Shown here: piece after piece, positions 24,874 to 37,765 of the stretch | Layout: every line of letters starts with the position of its first letter | How positions within the stretch are numbered: position 1 is the first letter of the stretch | Source of the DNA: Ulota crispa | Lineage: Eukaryota; Streptophyta; Bryopsida; Orthotrichales; Orthotrichaceae | Assembly (NCBI GenBank): GCA_963920765.1 | Contig: OY987242.1 | Location: 22,654,002-22,718,001 of the forward strand | Length of the DNA: 64,000 nucleotides | Reading direction: 5' to 3' | Program-made: the position numbers and the translations under genes | The notes under the pieces: generated by a model | What the model was told of the DNA's origin: nothing | What the model saw: the letters and a program-made list of their open reading frames with translations, nothing else | Databases searched by the model: none

Positions 24874-27135
24874 CTAAAATCCCCTAACAATAATTATAGT
24901 GCAAACCTGAGTTTCCTTATTTGCATCAAAAAATTCACTTTTGATGTAAGCTCCCGCATTGTTGGTTTTCTTTGCAGCAATCTTCGATGTACCCGATGTT
25001 GCTGCCCTTTCACTAGCCTGATATTGTTCCAGCGTCTGTCTTATTTGCAACACAACGGGATGACTGAAGACTTCATTGTCCGATAGCTTCACTTGCTTAT
25101 GGACGACATCAACGTTGCTCACCTCCTTCTGATGCCCTGTTGCTTGCACATTCACTGCCGAAATGCTGACATCCTTGTCATCCTCCTCTTTGCACTCCCG
25201 TTCTCTATGAGCATAACACGTGTGCCACCTCTTGCTGAGATGTTTAGTTTCTCCTTCTTCTTATGCAGACACCCACTGTACCCTTTGTTCCTCCACATCT
25301 CAGCATTAATTTCTTCTGGTTTTGACAATCTCTTCAATTTATCCTCTAGCCTTGCCTTCACACCAACCACTCCAGACAGGTTTGTTCTTCCAAAATTTAC
25401 TCTACTTGTGTTGGCGTGCTTGCAATCTTCCAATTTCTGCTGGTGCGCCGGACTATTCCGCAGTAGCACAAGTATATCCTAGGACTTCTTGGACAAATCC
25501 TCTGGTTTTCCTTCACCATTGCTAATGTTTTCACAAATTTGAGATTGCCTCACCCTAACTGCACGTGCTATAATACCCTTCACAATTTTATAGCGTACAG
25601 GAGCTGTGTAATGCCATGTGTGTTGTATCTAGTCCATGACTCTCTCCAATGCTCCCTCAAGTTGCTGATTAATATTCAGAATTGCCGGGTTCAAGTCTCT
25701 AGAAAGTAGCGACAACTCCCTCTTCCAATCCTCCACGGCTTTACCGTACGGTTTTCTAGTTTGCTCATTCACCGTTAAGATATTCATCGTGAACCCCTGC
25801 TTCCATCTTCTTTTCTGCTCCTTCTCTTGTTTTCTTTGGGACTTCCTCCTCTATCCTTTCTTCTTTGACTCAATGCCTCCAATAAGGTCGGCAATGTCTC
25901 CTCCTTCAAATGCACTCATGGGGCCTTTGTCTTGGTCATGCAGTACCCCTTCATCTTCACCGCTACTGTAGTCCTCCTCATTGTCACTGCTACAACAATT
26001 CTCACGCATATTCCCTTCTTCTTCATATTCCTCAAGAGAGTCAGAATTCATGCCATCTTCTCCTCCCACAAATTCCTGAATTTCCATCAACAATGATTGC
26101 ACAAGTGATTAGGCTACCGATACGGTTGCAACAGCATGCTCACATGATAGTCAAAAACTGTAAATTCCCAAACTCAAAAGCTTTCAGATTATTGCCCACT
26201 GCATTACAAGAATACAACTCAACGCATTCCATATACTACACCCAAGAACATTTACCATAACCACTTTACACTTAGGATAGGTGAGAGGACATTGACCTTC
26301 AACTTCTTAACTCCCGACACAAGGTTTTCCAAAAGTATCAGTGCCCTTGCACCTTTCCAAACTCCCTTTTGGGACAACACTGATTAGCTGCTATGTATCT
26401 CTTTATGTATGTAAGGAAGTCTCAAATATGATGGTTTTTGCCTCTTTGTCAAAGTCTCTCCGTATTTTATAGCGTGGGAGTCCTTTGTCTCTGAACGTGA
26501 CCTCTCAGTACGTCCAGATTTTAGACCAGCTTTAGGAAATGATGATTTTGGAGGTCCTCCAATTGTAGCAAGTAACACATTGGTAGCAGCGCCGTCCCAC
26601 TGCCTCCTACATGGAGCAATGTCTTCATCTGTTTGCATTTGAGATTCTCATACAAGACAAAATGGTCATTTAATATACATTTTGTAATTACTATGATGTC
26701 ACACCATCTTAACATACACTTCCAATAAATGCATGTACAAAAAAAATTTTGAATCCAATTTAAAATAAAAATTCAATTTTGCGTAATTCAAAATCAATTG
26801 GGCAGTCATACCTTTGTCGTCTACTTCCCTTGTCTTGTCATGCATACTTTTTTGGTTGCTGCGAGTCAAGTTCAATAGTGCCTGCTTCCTCCTCCTACTG
26901 GATGACTTCTCATGTCATCCACCATGGGTTAAGCTATCCGTACATGTCTTCTGCTTAGGCGTTCTGCAAATCCCCTTCCTCCTTTCTTTAACACTCTTCT
27001 TCTTTGAAGATAGTTGAGTGATACCGTCTACATCTGATATTGTACTGTCTGCCAAATCTCTTTTTCTATATTTCTTCTTTGAGCCCATCTCATTCCAAAG
27101 AGCAAAATCCTCAACTAATTTCTATAAGTTCATGA
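24874..27135 (-). pseudogene. CACTA second gene, charged protein of unknown family
   Basis: This gene lies opposite to the transposase. Exon A (27135-26812) starts with ATG, has TAG at codon 4, and is lysine-rich (MGSKKKYRKRDL, SSKKKSVKERRKG). Its end G|GTATGA joins in phase to exon B (from 26628, after CAAACAG), which has PCRRQWDG and more basic residues. A later acidic exon near 26102-25851 contains EEYEEEGN and SSDNEEDYSSGEDEG. A following part (about 25790-25152) is charged, with WKRELSLLSRDLNPAI, two TAG stops, then KLEDCKHANTSRVNFGR. Position in a CACTA element suggests an accessory DNA-binding protein analogous to TNPA, but I see no specific homology. Confidence 0.5.
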
Positions 27136-30100
27136 TTTTACCCTCATTTGCAACACAAATTATATGACATAACAAGCATTAGTATATTTACAATGACCCC
27201 AACAACTCTCACGGTCATCAACATTTCAAATTATTGAAGGACTGACATTGACAGAAACAATACAAAGGTCAACCACAACAGCATTAGAATATTTGATTTT
27301 CAGTGAAACATACTCAAAGACAATTTCCAATGACCTTGGTATGAACTCCTACAATCACTTTGTGTATGCATAATTAATGTCGGTTCCATTCTCTTTAAAA
27401 TTTTAGTCATGCACAACTCGTTACTATTGCAACGCCGTCAACATTCCTAAACTTATTTACACACATTAAACTAAACCTTCAGATTGACACTGGCCTCTAC
27501 AAAAAATTATTGCATTATGCATTGCTACTTTTTAGAAATATTCTTGACTTGAAACTTCAATTTTTTTAAAGTAAGCCATATCTTTATTTAAACTCATATA
27601 TTGCATACTTCCTTCTACTCATAACCTAAAAGACAAACATTACAAAATAATTGCAATATAATAATTCTAAAAACAATTAACAAGCTACATTCCATTTATT
27701 TCATCACTCTAACACACTCTTCCACCACTCTTCCCAATATCTGAATTTAGACGTATAGATGAACGCATTAATCATTGTGCTTCACACTGTAGCCACAGTA
27801 CTCTCAACTTGGAATTCTTGATGCAATCCTACCACTTAGAATGTATTAGTCCTCCAATATCTTTACAAAATTATTACCTCCATATTAAACTGTATATAAA
27901 TGCAACCTTTATTGGCATGATTTCTCCTTACTAGATTTGAAGCATTCCAGAAGTTTACATTCAAACGCAGAATATATGTGTCAAAATATCTGCCATACAA
28001 ATCAAATTCTCCATTAGTATAGATGGTCAATAACATTACAAAATGACCTAATTTAGGACAAAATTGCCAGCAAAACACATAAGTCGGTTGAGGTCGTCCT
28101 GATTTTCTTTGAAGTAATTTGTGTCACACTCTCAAAAATATTACCCACCTTAGTGCACAAATGAATTTGCCAGAGTATGCAGTCATGCATACATTCATTC
28201 TACGCAATCAATTTTAATATCTTCCTAATTAAAAATCTACACATATAATTCATGTGCTCCAAAAAAATCAACATGCAATTCCCGTATCCTGGATTCTTTT
28301 CTTCCTTATTCCTAGCGCCTTCTTCTCCATGAAATCATTTATTTCTTGCCATCTCTAGAAGTGCAATGTCATTCAAGTTTTCTTAAAGCCGTTGTGGTAC
28401 GCCATGTCAGGCCTATAATGGTTTTTTATTACTAGATCAAAACTATGTAACTACCAAAATTATGTCATGAAATAAACAACTAAAAAAATGGTCTATCACA
28501 GAGGTGTTCTGAAATTTTTCTTGAAGAAGTTCCAATTCACAATTAACAATCTCATCCGCACTCTACCATGGTGAATTGAGCTTCTAAAAACTTAAAATTG
28601 AACCTTCTTACCTTACCAAGTACTGCAACAACGACAACTCCAAACCAAGAGAGCAAAATGCTGTGCCACACTGCCACGGACAATGCTCAATTCTTGACTC
28701 CCACCGATGTATTTACTGCCAATTTCACTGCATTCATAGCTTACCAAACTCTGTGCCTTTGATAGCCTGCACTCGGCTATTGCATTGCCTTCCAACATAT
28801 ATTAACTCCAAGAATCAAGCTAAAGCAATTGTGGAATACATCCTTCATTTCAAAAATACAGTACTTTCTTATCCCTTGCTCATGCTTGTGACAAAATTCT
28901 TTGAAAGCTTCCTCAACAATGACATCGTCTTCATTGCCGTGACTGTGTCTCCCTGAGCCTCCTTCAACAAACCATGAACATGTTGTCACCAATGTAAACT
29001 CATACGCAGAAATACAACAAAGCAGACACAAAAAACGACAAAACAGTCGAGGAATGTTACTAATTGTATGTGAGACTCAGAAGGCACAGTTCACAATGTG
29101 GACAATTATCATTGATGTTGACATTCACTTTTCATCCATTTGTGCAATCATTACTGTAACTCAACCCCAATTGTCACCTTCTCAATGTCACATAGTGGGA
29201 AAAGTTATTATCATTAACGTAAACCCTGTGCTGTCCTGGTGTAAGTAGTTCAATCTAAAGCAACTACAACAAATTTGACGTTTTCTTCAACTACAAAAAA
29301 TACCTCCGCGTTAGTTAAGCATCTCAAGCACAATTGCCTGAGCTAGGCCTCTTTGCCTTGTGCATTTTTGTGATCAAGTTCAAAGTTTCTTTGCAAATAT
29401 TACGAACAATAATGCAAGCAAAGGTTTAGAAGTGAGTGAAACCCTCAAACTGCATTGCCAGATCTCTCTTCAAAGGTAAGTCCCTGCATTTCTCTGAGTG
29501 GTTTTCATAGTATTCTATTGCTACTTACAAAATATGTATTTTGCTCTTTACATGTTGTAAGTCATAGAAACCGTGCAATTTGTTTTCAACATTCACTTTG
29601 TGATACATTGCTGAGAAGAGTAATGTTGTATTGCAGAAATTGAAGGTATTCGGGTTAGAATTTATTCATTGCTTATCCAACGAGGTTGCTTGTTCAAGTA
29701 GACATGCTTTTAGAGAAAACAAAGCTCTTCTTACCTTCAAATTTACTAGTATATTAACACGGCTAGGACGGAATGTACAAGAAGTTCGAGAACAACAAGA
29801 ATGATTGACAATTTCACTTCTTATAGTAAGTAGTACTTACCTACTATTGTCCATTCTCAAAAAATATCTGACAGCATACTTCCAAATATGCATTTCTAAC
29901 AATTGAATGTCATACTATGATTATTCATATGTGTTTTAGGGTAACATAGAATTCACACGCACTCATTGCCGTGTCCTCCTTCAGTGCATTCTATTGTATT
30001 TCTAATTAATTTGCATTGCTGTGTTGATCAAGGAATGCAGAACTGCTGAGGTTTAAGGATTAATCAACACGCTCAATACAATTCAGACCAATTTTGTGAG

Positions 30101-31092
30101 GGAACTGTAAGTTTGTTGTATTCATACGAATTGCTACTCACTGCACTGGCGTATGAAACCTTAATGCTAAGTTCTTCCCCTTATTTTTTGAGGAGATACA
30201 GTTGCTTCTGCATTCTATGGACTACTAATATAAATATTCTTAGAAAGCTTATTTGTGCAACAAAACTAAGATATTGGCTAGAGCTGCATTCTGACATTAA
30301 CCGAAGCTCCTTGTGTCAGCAATACATGACGTCAATAATTCCTTGTGAGTTAAAATACCTCCATGGCTATGTCCTCTGTTATTTAAATCTCTCCCACAGT
30401 TGTTTCAGTCAACAAAGTGTATACATATGTTAATTTCTACAACATAAATGTACATAAGTACATTACACGTGAAAAATAAACAGATGAAGACCTGGTTATC
30501 TGACTTTAGACACTATTGGACATCATTATATTCGTTGATTTCATAACCGGAACAATCCATTAATAGTTCACGCCCTCAGCAAGTTCTGTCAAGTGAAATA
30601 GCTAATGCTTGAAGTATATGTACTGGCCTTAAAATGCAATTAATTTCCTTACAAAACAATAGAGTTCTCGAACTACATCCTAATTCCTCAAATTATTCAG
30701 TCTCTGTTAAGTAGACGTAGAATATTACTCATGAAATCATATCTTCTCACAGATTAGACAAATAGACCCTGCCTTAAAAAAAGTTTCACACTCTCTTCAT
30801 TGACAACATATAATGAATACATATCATAGCCTAAGGTTCATGTCTCAACATACAGTTAGAATGAAAGAAAAAAGAAATCATTTTATAAATGACGAAGTTA
30901 ATTTTTGCTTGAACAATGTACTCTCCATACACTGAATGCATGCAGACATGCTGAAATCTTCATGTAAAGCACTGGAACTTGTACATGACATGTGTTTCTT
31001 GTGAAACAAATTATTTTCTCCACCATTCCTCTCTTCTCTTCACATTGTTCATTTCAGAATCACAGGATCTCTTCTTTTGTAATTCAATCACT
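27136..31092. other. CACTA interior between two divergent genes
   Basis: This long AT-rich interval holds no gene I can support. It separates the 5' ends of the two divergently oriented CACTA genes and so should contain both promoters. A short minus-strand open stretch near 28.9 kb (RRHSHGNEDD) is unassigned. Confidence 0.4.
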
Positions 31093-33032
31093 ATGATACG
31101 GCAAAGACTCTTCCAAGCATATCACCTAGAGAAACGTATTGCTACTCGTCAAGGCATTTCACGTTATCGTTATGCATGTCAACGATGCCATGGTATGAGG
31201 ATTTAAGATTCCGATGTTGTTGAAACGCACCATCGACAATATGGTCGAGATACAAATCTTACACAAAATTTGCTGGTATGTCTTCTTCATAAGTTTAGGT
31301 TTTGTGTTTTTATTGATCACAAGGACATAAATTTGAAGGCAGAGTCTCCTTCATTTCTAGAAATATAATAAAAATCAATGTTCATTAGTTCCATAGAATG
31401 CATTCATGTAAAATAACAAACTGCACCCTATGCTCATAGTGGTCAAATGTTAGAATAGCACAAGAACATTAACTCAGAAGTCTAAACAATGTCATGTTAT
31501 TTGCACATATCTTAATTTGCATAAATTATGTGACTAGAGTACAGACTCAGAAGACAGTGATAATGCAAATTCCTAGTCATCATCAGACTAGGAGGTGATA
31601 TTGAAGATAATTTTGAGGACGCAAGCCAAGAAGCTGATTCCTTTGATGTGTCGGACAATGTGGACCTCAATCTAAATGGCATAGCCAAAACGATATTTGG
31701 AGAAGCAGACAACATACACCATCAATGTTCAAAATCAGAGGAGGGAGCTGGAGACTTTCATGACACACTTCCTCAGGATATAAGAGGATTCAGTGACTAC
31801 AAAGAAGAAGACAATGCAGATATGCGGCACGACTTGTTAGAAGAGGCTACAATGCCACTCTTCCCTGGATCAAAGAGTAGCAGGTTATAGTTTTGCATCA
31901 TTTTGATGAACATATCTACATTTTTTCTATCAATTAGCAATGTTTAGATGAGATTCTAATGTTCTTGAAGAAAGATGTCCTCCCCAAGGGTAATAGCTGC
32001 CCGGCTACTTCATACAAAATCAATAGGTTGATTTTCAAATTGGGTCTTTCTCATGAGAGTATACATTGCTGTGATTGCAGAATGATGCTTTATTTGAAGG
32101 AGAATTCAACATTGCGAAGTTGTCCAATTTGCCAGAAATCCAGGTATGTGCCTGGATCTACAACAGTGCCAAGGCAAGTTCTTTGATACTTCTCTTTAAT
32201 TAAGAGATTACAGAGAATGTTCAGATGCCTTGAAATCTCAAAGTTGATGACATGGCACTCTAACAATCACTCTATTGATGGAAAGCTAAGATCTGTTGTA
32301 GATAGTGAACAGTGGAAATTCATAAATTGAACTTTCCCTAGTTTCAGCAAGGATCCTCAGAATGTTAGAATGGGCCTAGCATTAGATGGTGTAAATCCCC
32401 ATAGCCTGCAATCCAGTCGACACTCAGTGTGGCTGGTGATAATTGTTTTTTATAATCTCCCTACTTATCTCATCACTAAACGTTTTTTTATCAGCCTTAG
32501 CTTGATCATTCCAGGACCTCACTCTCCAAATGAAGATAACATTGACGTTTTTCTACAACCTTTAATGAACGACTTACAAAGATTGTGGAGCGAAGTATCA
32601 GCAATTGATATGTTTCATACTGAAGTTGAACATTGTTATTTTAAGCTTCATGGGTTGCTGATGTGAACAATACACGACTTCCCTGCATACACTCTCATTG
32701 CAGGATTAGTGGGTAAAGGTTCTAACGGTTGCCTTGTTTGCGGGGAGGAAATTGCTGGTAAACATTCTAAAGAGGTAGATAAGACCGTATACATTGGTCA
32801 TAGGCGGTGGTTAAATCTTGACCACCGTTGGAATCTTGCAAAAGCAGCTTTTGATGGAGAGCAGATCCTTCATGCGGCACCTCCACGCTAGTCAGGGTCG
32901 ATCATTATACGGCACGGACAGTCTAGTGAGGCTTACTTGTTGAGTTGGGGGCGTTGCAATGGACAAAATGATCTGATAAAGCAAATTGGAGTGAAGAAAG
33001 TAAGCTGCCTTTATACACTACCATATTGGAAG
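31093..33032 (+). pseudogene. CACTA TNP2-type transposase, N-terminal and catalytic part
   Basis: Exon 1 (31093-31275) has YRYACQRCHG and one in-frame TAA, ending CTG|GTATGT. An acidic exon at about 31590-31890 ends MPLFPGSKSSRL, a signature that precedes TNP2. The next exon has VLPKGNSCP, KLGLSHESIHCCDC and CPICQKSRY (family LPK...P, LGL.YE.IHAC, CP.CG.SRY). Then come LALDGVNPH (family DGFNPF, catalytic Asp kept), HSVWLVII, LIIPGPHSPN and IDVFLQPL, TGA where TGG is expected before TIHDFPAY, IGHRRWL, a TAG at 32889-32891, and LPYWK. The frame ends AAG|GTATGG at 33032 with a roughly 2.36-kb intron to the next exon. Confidence 0.85.
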
Positions 33033-35389
33033 GTATGGTCTAAACCTATTTTCATTATCAAAATGAACCATGTCTTCTTTAGCAGATAAAAGAATTCATC
33101 TTTGGAATTTCCAAAGTGTTGGAAATGGTTCACACAGTCCATAAGTTATAGGGTGTAGCTGTAGAATTGTAGAAAATAGTACATGATGGATTTCCTATGT
33201 ACTTAAGGGATGCATATGAACAGATGTTACATTTAAAGCACTAAAGTCCTGTAGGAATTCGTGTATTATACTTTGGTAGTTAGGCGTACTTGTATAAGGT
33301 CAAAACCTCTTCAAAATTTTGTATTGCAACCTTTATGCCAAAAGTAAGATTGTACCAAAAAATACTCTTAATGGGTTCAAACCGTTCAATAATGTCAACA
33401 TGAATGTCGAGAGTTCTCCCTTAGAGTGACGACCCATTTGTCTTCGTGGTCAGATTGAAGAGACATTCTTCATATTTCCGAAGGTACTCTAAATCCTTAT
33501 ATGCATTGAAATTACGGAATTGCAAATTTGAGAGTAGTCTTTGTAATATAACAAGATTTTTGCTACACTTCTTATATTGTAGGTTTATTTAGTAAGAAAT
33601 TTTTAGAATATTTTGTTTTCAATAAGAATTAAAAATCCTATGTCACTTACTTAAACTAAAATAAATATGACAAGGCGGCCTCTTGAAGAGAATCATGAGG
33701 AATTTTGTATTTGTGCATACCTACTTATGAATGTAATAAAATATTTTTTCTTCAAGGAAGGCTTAGTTCATGTATGTAGTAGTAGTTCATTCTATTTTTG
33801 GATTCATTTGTTCATTATGATTAGCAAATCAGAGCTCTTAGTATGATTGAGTGAGCAATTTCATAACATGTAATCCTATTATTGCAGCAGGATTAAGGGA
33901 AAATCCAAATTATTAGTGTGTACATTATAGTGAACACTAGTTTCAGTGGAGTAAATGAAGAACATCACGCACTAACGCTCCAGTATGTGTGACAAATTCT
34001 AGGCACATACGATAGCTGTACGCTTGTGTGGGATTGTTGTTATACAGTAGGGTGGAATCAAAATTTTAGTGACTATCTAATGGTAATGTTGATGTTCCGT
34101 AGTTTAATTACATTCAATTAAAAACTAAAGAAGTCATTGTTATGTGATGTGCTTTACTTTTGGCAAAGCGTGGTGTGAACTTGTTCGGACATTACTGAAA
34201 TCTTACTAACTAAATGATCCTCTTATTTTTCATATATGTAATGCACTAAGGATATTGAACTAAATGGATGACATTTAGTAATGGACAGTCAGACGTTGTA
34301 CTAAAGTGCTATAAATAATCCCTAAACTAGCTTCTAACAAGTAATGTATTAGTGATTTTCTTGTATTTTTTCCTTCTTCAAATTGAATGCGGGAATGTAT
34401 GTAACTGCAAATAGTCTTGATGATCCAAAACATTTATAGGTATATTAGTATTTGTCTTCATCCATTTACATTTGGATAATCTAAGCCCTTATAGGGTATT
34501 GTAATGGTGCCACTTCAAAGGCCGCTCTGGTAGAGCACAAATTTAGAATTTCCAAGAAATTTAATCTTGTATTTATTTAAAATACTTCAAATTGACCTTC
34601 TCTATGAGGAGCATTGAACTGAATTTTGGGGACTTCTGAATGTTACTAGTTTTGATGAGCAATGATTTGAATATGTACATAGCTGAAATAGTAAAGGCTG
34701 TGCACTTGTTCTGATTCCTAGTATATTGAATGTGGCCTTCATAGAGAACTATTATTTTGTTTCAGCCACATGTCATGGCCAAGACTAAAAAAGTATTTCA
34801 TTATTTTGTTTAATGCAATAGTCATGTACATATTTTTATTTCATGTGGTCTTTTATGTTTGTGTTTTTTCATTTTTAAATCATTTAATAAACCATGTAAT
34901 TATGACGTTGTTGATACTGAAGTTTTCAACTGAATGCTTGGATTTATTGAAATCTCTGAAAGGTCGTTGTTCATAAGGGCAGCAAAATCTTAGACTGAAC
35001 TGTGAATACATACTTGAATCAGAAATTTGATGACAATTTAATTAATTATATATATATTTTGTTGTTGGAAAAAAAGGCGTTATTGTAGATTTAAGATATG
35101 ACACATATTATTATTATTGTCTCATTTTGTAGCACTCGCTTGTGGATTGTACATCAATATCCTATTTCATTGTTTGTAAGAGAAGATTTTAGAAGTTGGT
35201 GTTCTCATATTCCGATTTTGTTGATGTACGAAAGAAGAGAGACAAAGGTTTTTTTTATTTTTTATTTTTTTTTAAATTTTAATGGAGGAGGTTTATGTTA
35301 GGAATTTCTGAAATAGTGAGTTAAAAAAAAGTTTATTTTTGTGCTTATTGAATGATTGTCTAACACATGTCATTTTCATGTGCAAGCAG
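33033..35389 (+). other. long intron in the CACTA transposase gene
   Basis: Donor AAG|GTATGG and acceptor TGCAAGCAG|ATG bracket a 2357-bp gap. The protein motif order (LPYWK then LDLMHIEKNV) is directly continuous across it. No gene was seen within. Confidence 0.7.
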
Positions 35390-36334
35390 ATGTTGCTAGT
35401 GTGCCATGTATTGGATCTAATGCATATTGAGAAGAATGTTTGCAAAAACATAGTCCAAACTCTTCTCGGTGAGACTGATAGTGTGAAGTCACGAGAGGAT
35501 CTATGCGCACGGGGAATACATCCGCATCTACATCTCCAAGAAAATGCGGATGAATTAACCTATTTTATGCTTGATGCCCCTTACGTATTACAAAAAACTG
35601 AGAAAGATATATTCATGAACACCTTGAGGGAACTAAAATTCCTAACTAATTATGTTGGCTCTTTGAAGCAGAAGATACTTGATGGCAAACTTGGGGGGTT
35701 AAAAACACATGATTTTCATGTGTTGATGCAACAAGTTCTTCTTGTTGCTTTAAGGAGCATGGGGTCACCCAATGTAATTGGGGCGGTGATGAGGTTGAGT
35801 AAAATATTTCAAAAAATTTGTGCCAAAGTCATAGATGTCAGAAAAAAAGAGAAAATGTTACAAGAAGTGGCAGAAACCATTTTTGCACTAGAGAAAGAGT
35901 TTCCTCCTTCCATTTTTGTTGTCATGTTGCACTTGCCTATACATTTAGTTGAAGAGGTGTTTTTATGTGGACCAGTTCATACCAGATGGATGTTTCCATT
36001 CAAATGTTACATGAAGGGGTTAAAAGGGTTTGTAAAAAACAAGTCCAAACCAGAAGGAAGTATGGCCAATGGCTATATGCAAGAGGAATCAATGGGGTTT
36101 TTAGGTGAATTCCTTATAGATTACACTCCCACTAGTCAAAGAGCTTGGGATGCCAAAGAGGAGCCTATTATAACAGATGAAGTAATGGAAGGTGCGCAAA
36201 GAAATCAACAAATGTCATCATACTTCTTAAAGGCAGTACATGGTTTTATATTGGAGAATTCTGACCACATGAAAGCTTATAAGGGGTTTGTATTTATACG
36301 AGCACTATGGAAATTTTGGATATTCTTCATTTGA
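35390..36334 (+). pseudogene. CACTA transposase, DUF4218-like region
   Basis: The longest intact frame of this gene starts at the acceptor. It holds HVLDLMHIEKNVCKN, LKTHDFHVLMQQ, LEKEFPPSIF, HLPIHLVEE, GPVHTRWMFPF, LKGFVKNKSKPEGSMANGY and EESMGF, which follow the order known in plant CACTA transposases (C.LEM.FPPSFFD, HL..HL..E, GPV..RWMYPFER, VRN..RPEGSIA.GY). The frame is lost after 36300. Confidence 0.9.
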
Positions 36335-36903
36335 AAGAGACATGTTAGTTGTTCTTAATGTTTACATGAAGTTCAAACTAACTATACAGAAAGGAATATA
36401 TCATGCAATATTATTCAAATTAGTTGAAACTTTTGAAATAGAAGGCTATAATGATGTCGTCAATTTTGTTTTTAGTGTTTACTGAGACAAAACTGTGCAT
36501 CCTATTTGTTTAACACATTTTCAAAATGTATGGACTATTTTTTTCATTTTCTAAAACATGTATTTAAAAGTATATTCACAAGTAGGGTAGTTAATGGTTA
36601 TGAGAAAGAAAAGACCATGCAAATTACAGCAGAGACGCATGTAGGCATTTGCAGTTGTTTTCATTGGGTTATGCTTATGTATAAAATTAGTTTTAGTGTA
36701 AACAATGATGTGATCGTTGAAGTCTTTGAGGTCAACCAACGACAAAGCTAATGGTCATTGGTATCATGCAAGAGATATGATGAGCTTGTACAGCATTGGG
36801 ACAGTCAGAGGTCAAATTTTCAACGTCAACACCGCCGCAAAGGCGGTCGCAGACATTTTGTTTATCCACCTAATTTGCACAAGTTGCTAGATTTTGAAGA
36901 TTG

Positions 36904-37765
36904 GATATTATAGGAAGTGCGACGAGAACAAGAAGATGGAGTTTTTGTGGCAAATAATGTTGTTGATATTGTAAGAGGCCCCTTGGAAACGGCAACGGCA
37001 TATAAATCAATGTATGTTTATGGGAACCACTTTCGATCGTTGAATGTAGAGAAATCATTGAAGACAGCGGATAGTGGTGTTTCTGTTGTTTTCAGTCAGG
37101 TTTGCAGAAACGGAGTGCATGACCAGAACTTGGTGGAAGCTAATGTTGAGTACATTGGGCACATACAAGAAATTCTTGAAGTGAATTATAGGAGGCATCG
37201 TGTAAAAGTTTTTGTATGCAATTTTGTCAAAACTAACTATAGAAGAGAGAATGCCACTATTAGAAAGGATAAGTGGAGTTTAACTTTAGCAAATTATGAG
37301 AGAAGGCCGGGTGAGGTTTGTTGAGATAGATGTGCCTTCCCTAAGCATTGTGACCAAGTTTTCTATTGTGATACTGTCAAGGCTTTGGGCTAAAGAGTGG
37401 TTTTGCGGAAGGAAGTTAGGTCAAAGAGGATTTTGCCGCAAAATGAAGAAGACAAGGAATCATTAGCTTCCAATATTGGAGCAGACAAAGAGTTCGAGGA
37501 ACTTCAACCAGATCGTAATGTAGGAGAGACAGCGGAACCTGCAATTTCTAGAGAGCACAATGTTTACTTTAGGGAAATGTTTGGAAGAGGAAGGCCTCCA
37601 GTAGGACGGGGTCGCGGACATGCAGGTACGGGAAGGAATGGTGTTGGTCGGGGTAGAGGAAGTGCTACCCATGGACGAGGTTTGCGTCCAGATTCTGCAG
37701 GGCCTTTGGAACTACAAAATAGTAGTGGAAGATTTTTGTTCGAGTCAGCGTTCGATAGGGCTTAA
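36904..37765 (+). pseudogene. CACTA transposase, DUF4216-like region and RG-rich tail
   Basis: One reading frame contains YVYGNHFRSLNV, TADSGVSVVFSQ, HIQEILEVNYRRHRVKVFVC and RCAFPKHCDQVFYCDTV, as in the DUF4216 region that usually ends plant CACTA transposases. Stops at 37322-37324 and 37391-37393 interrupt it. The frame continues into an acidic stretch and a glycine/arginine-rich tail (GRGRPPVGRGRG) at about 37590-37690, then ends at 37765. RG-rich tails generally bind nucleic acid. Confidence 0.75.
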
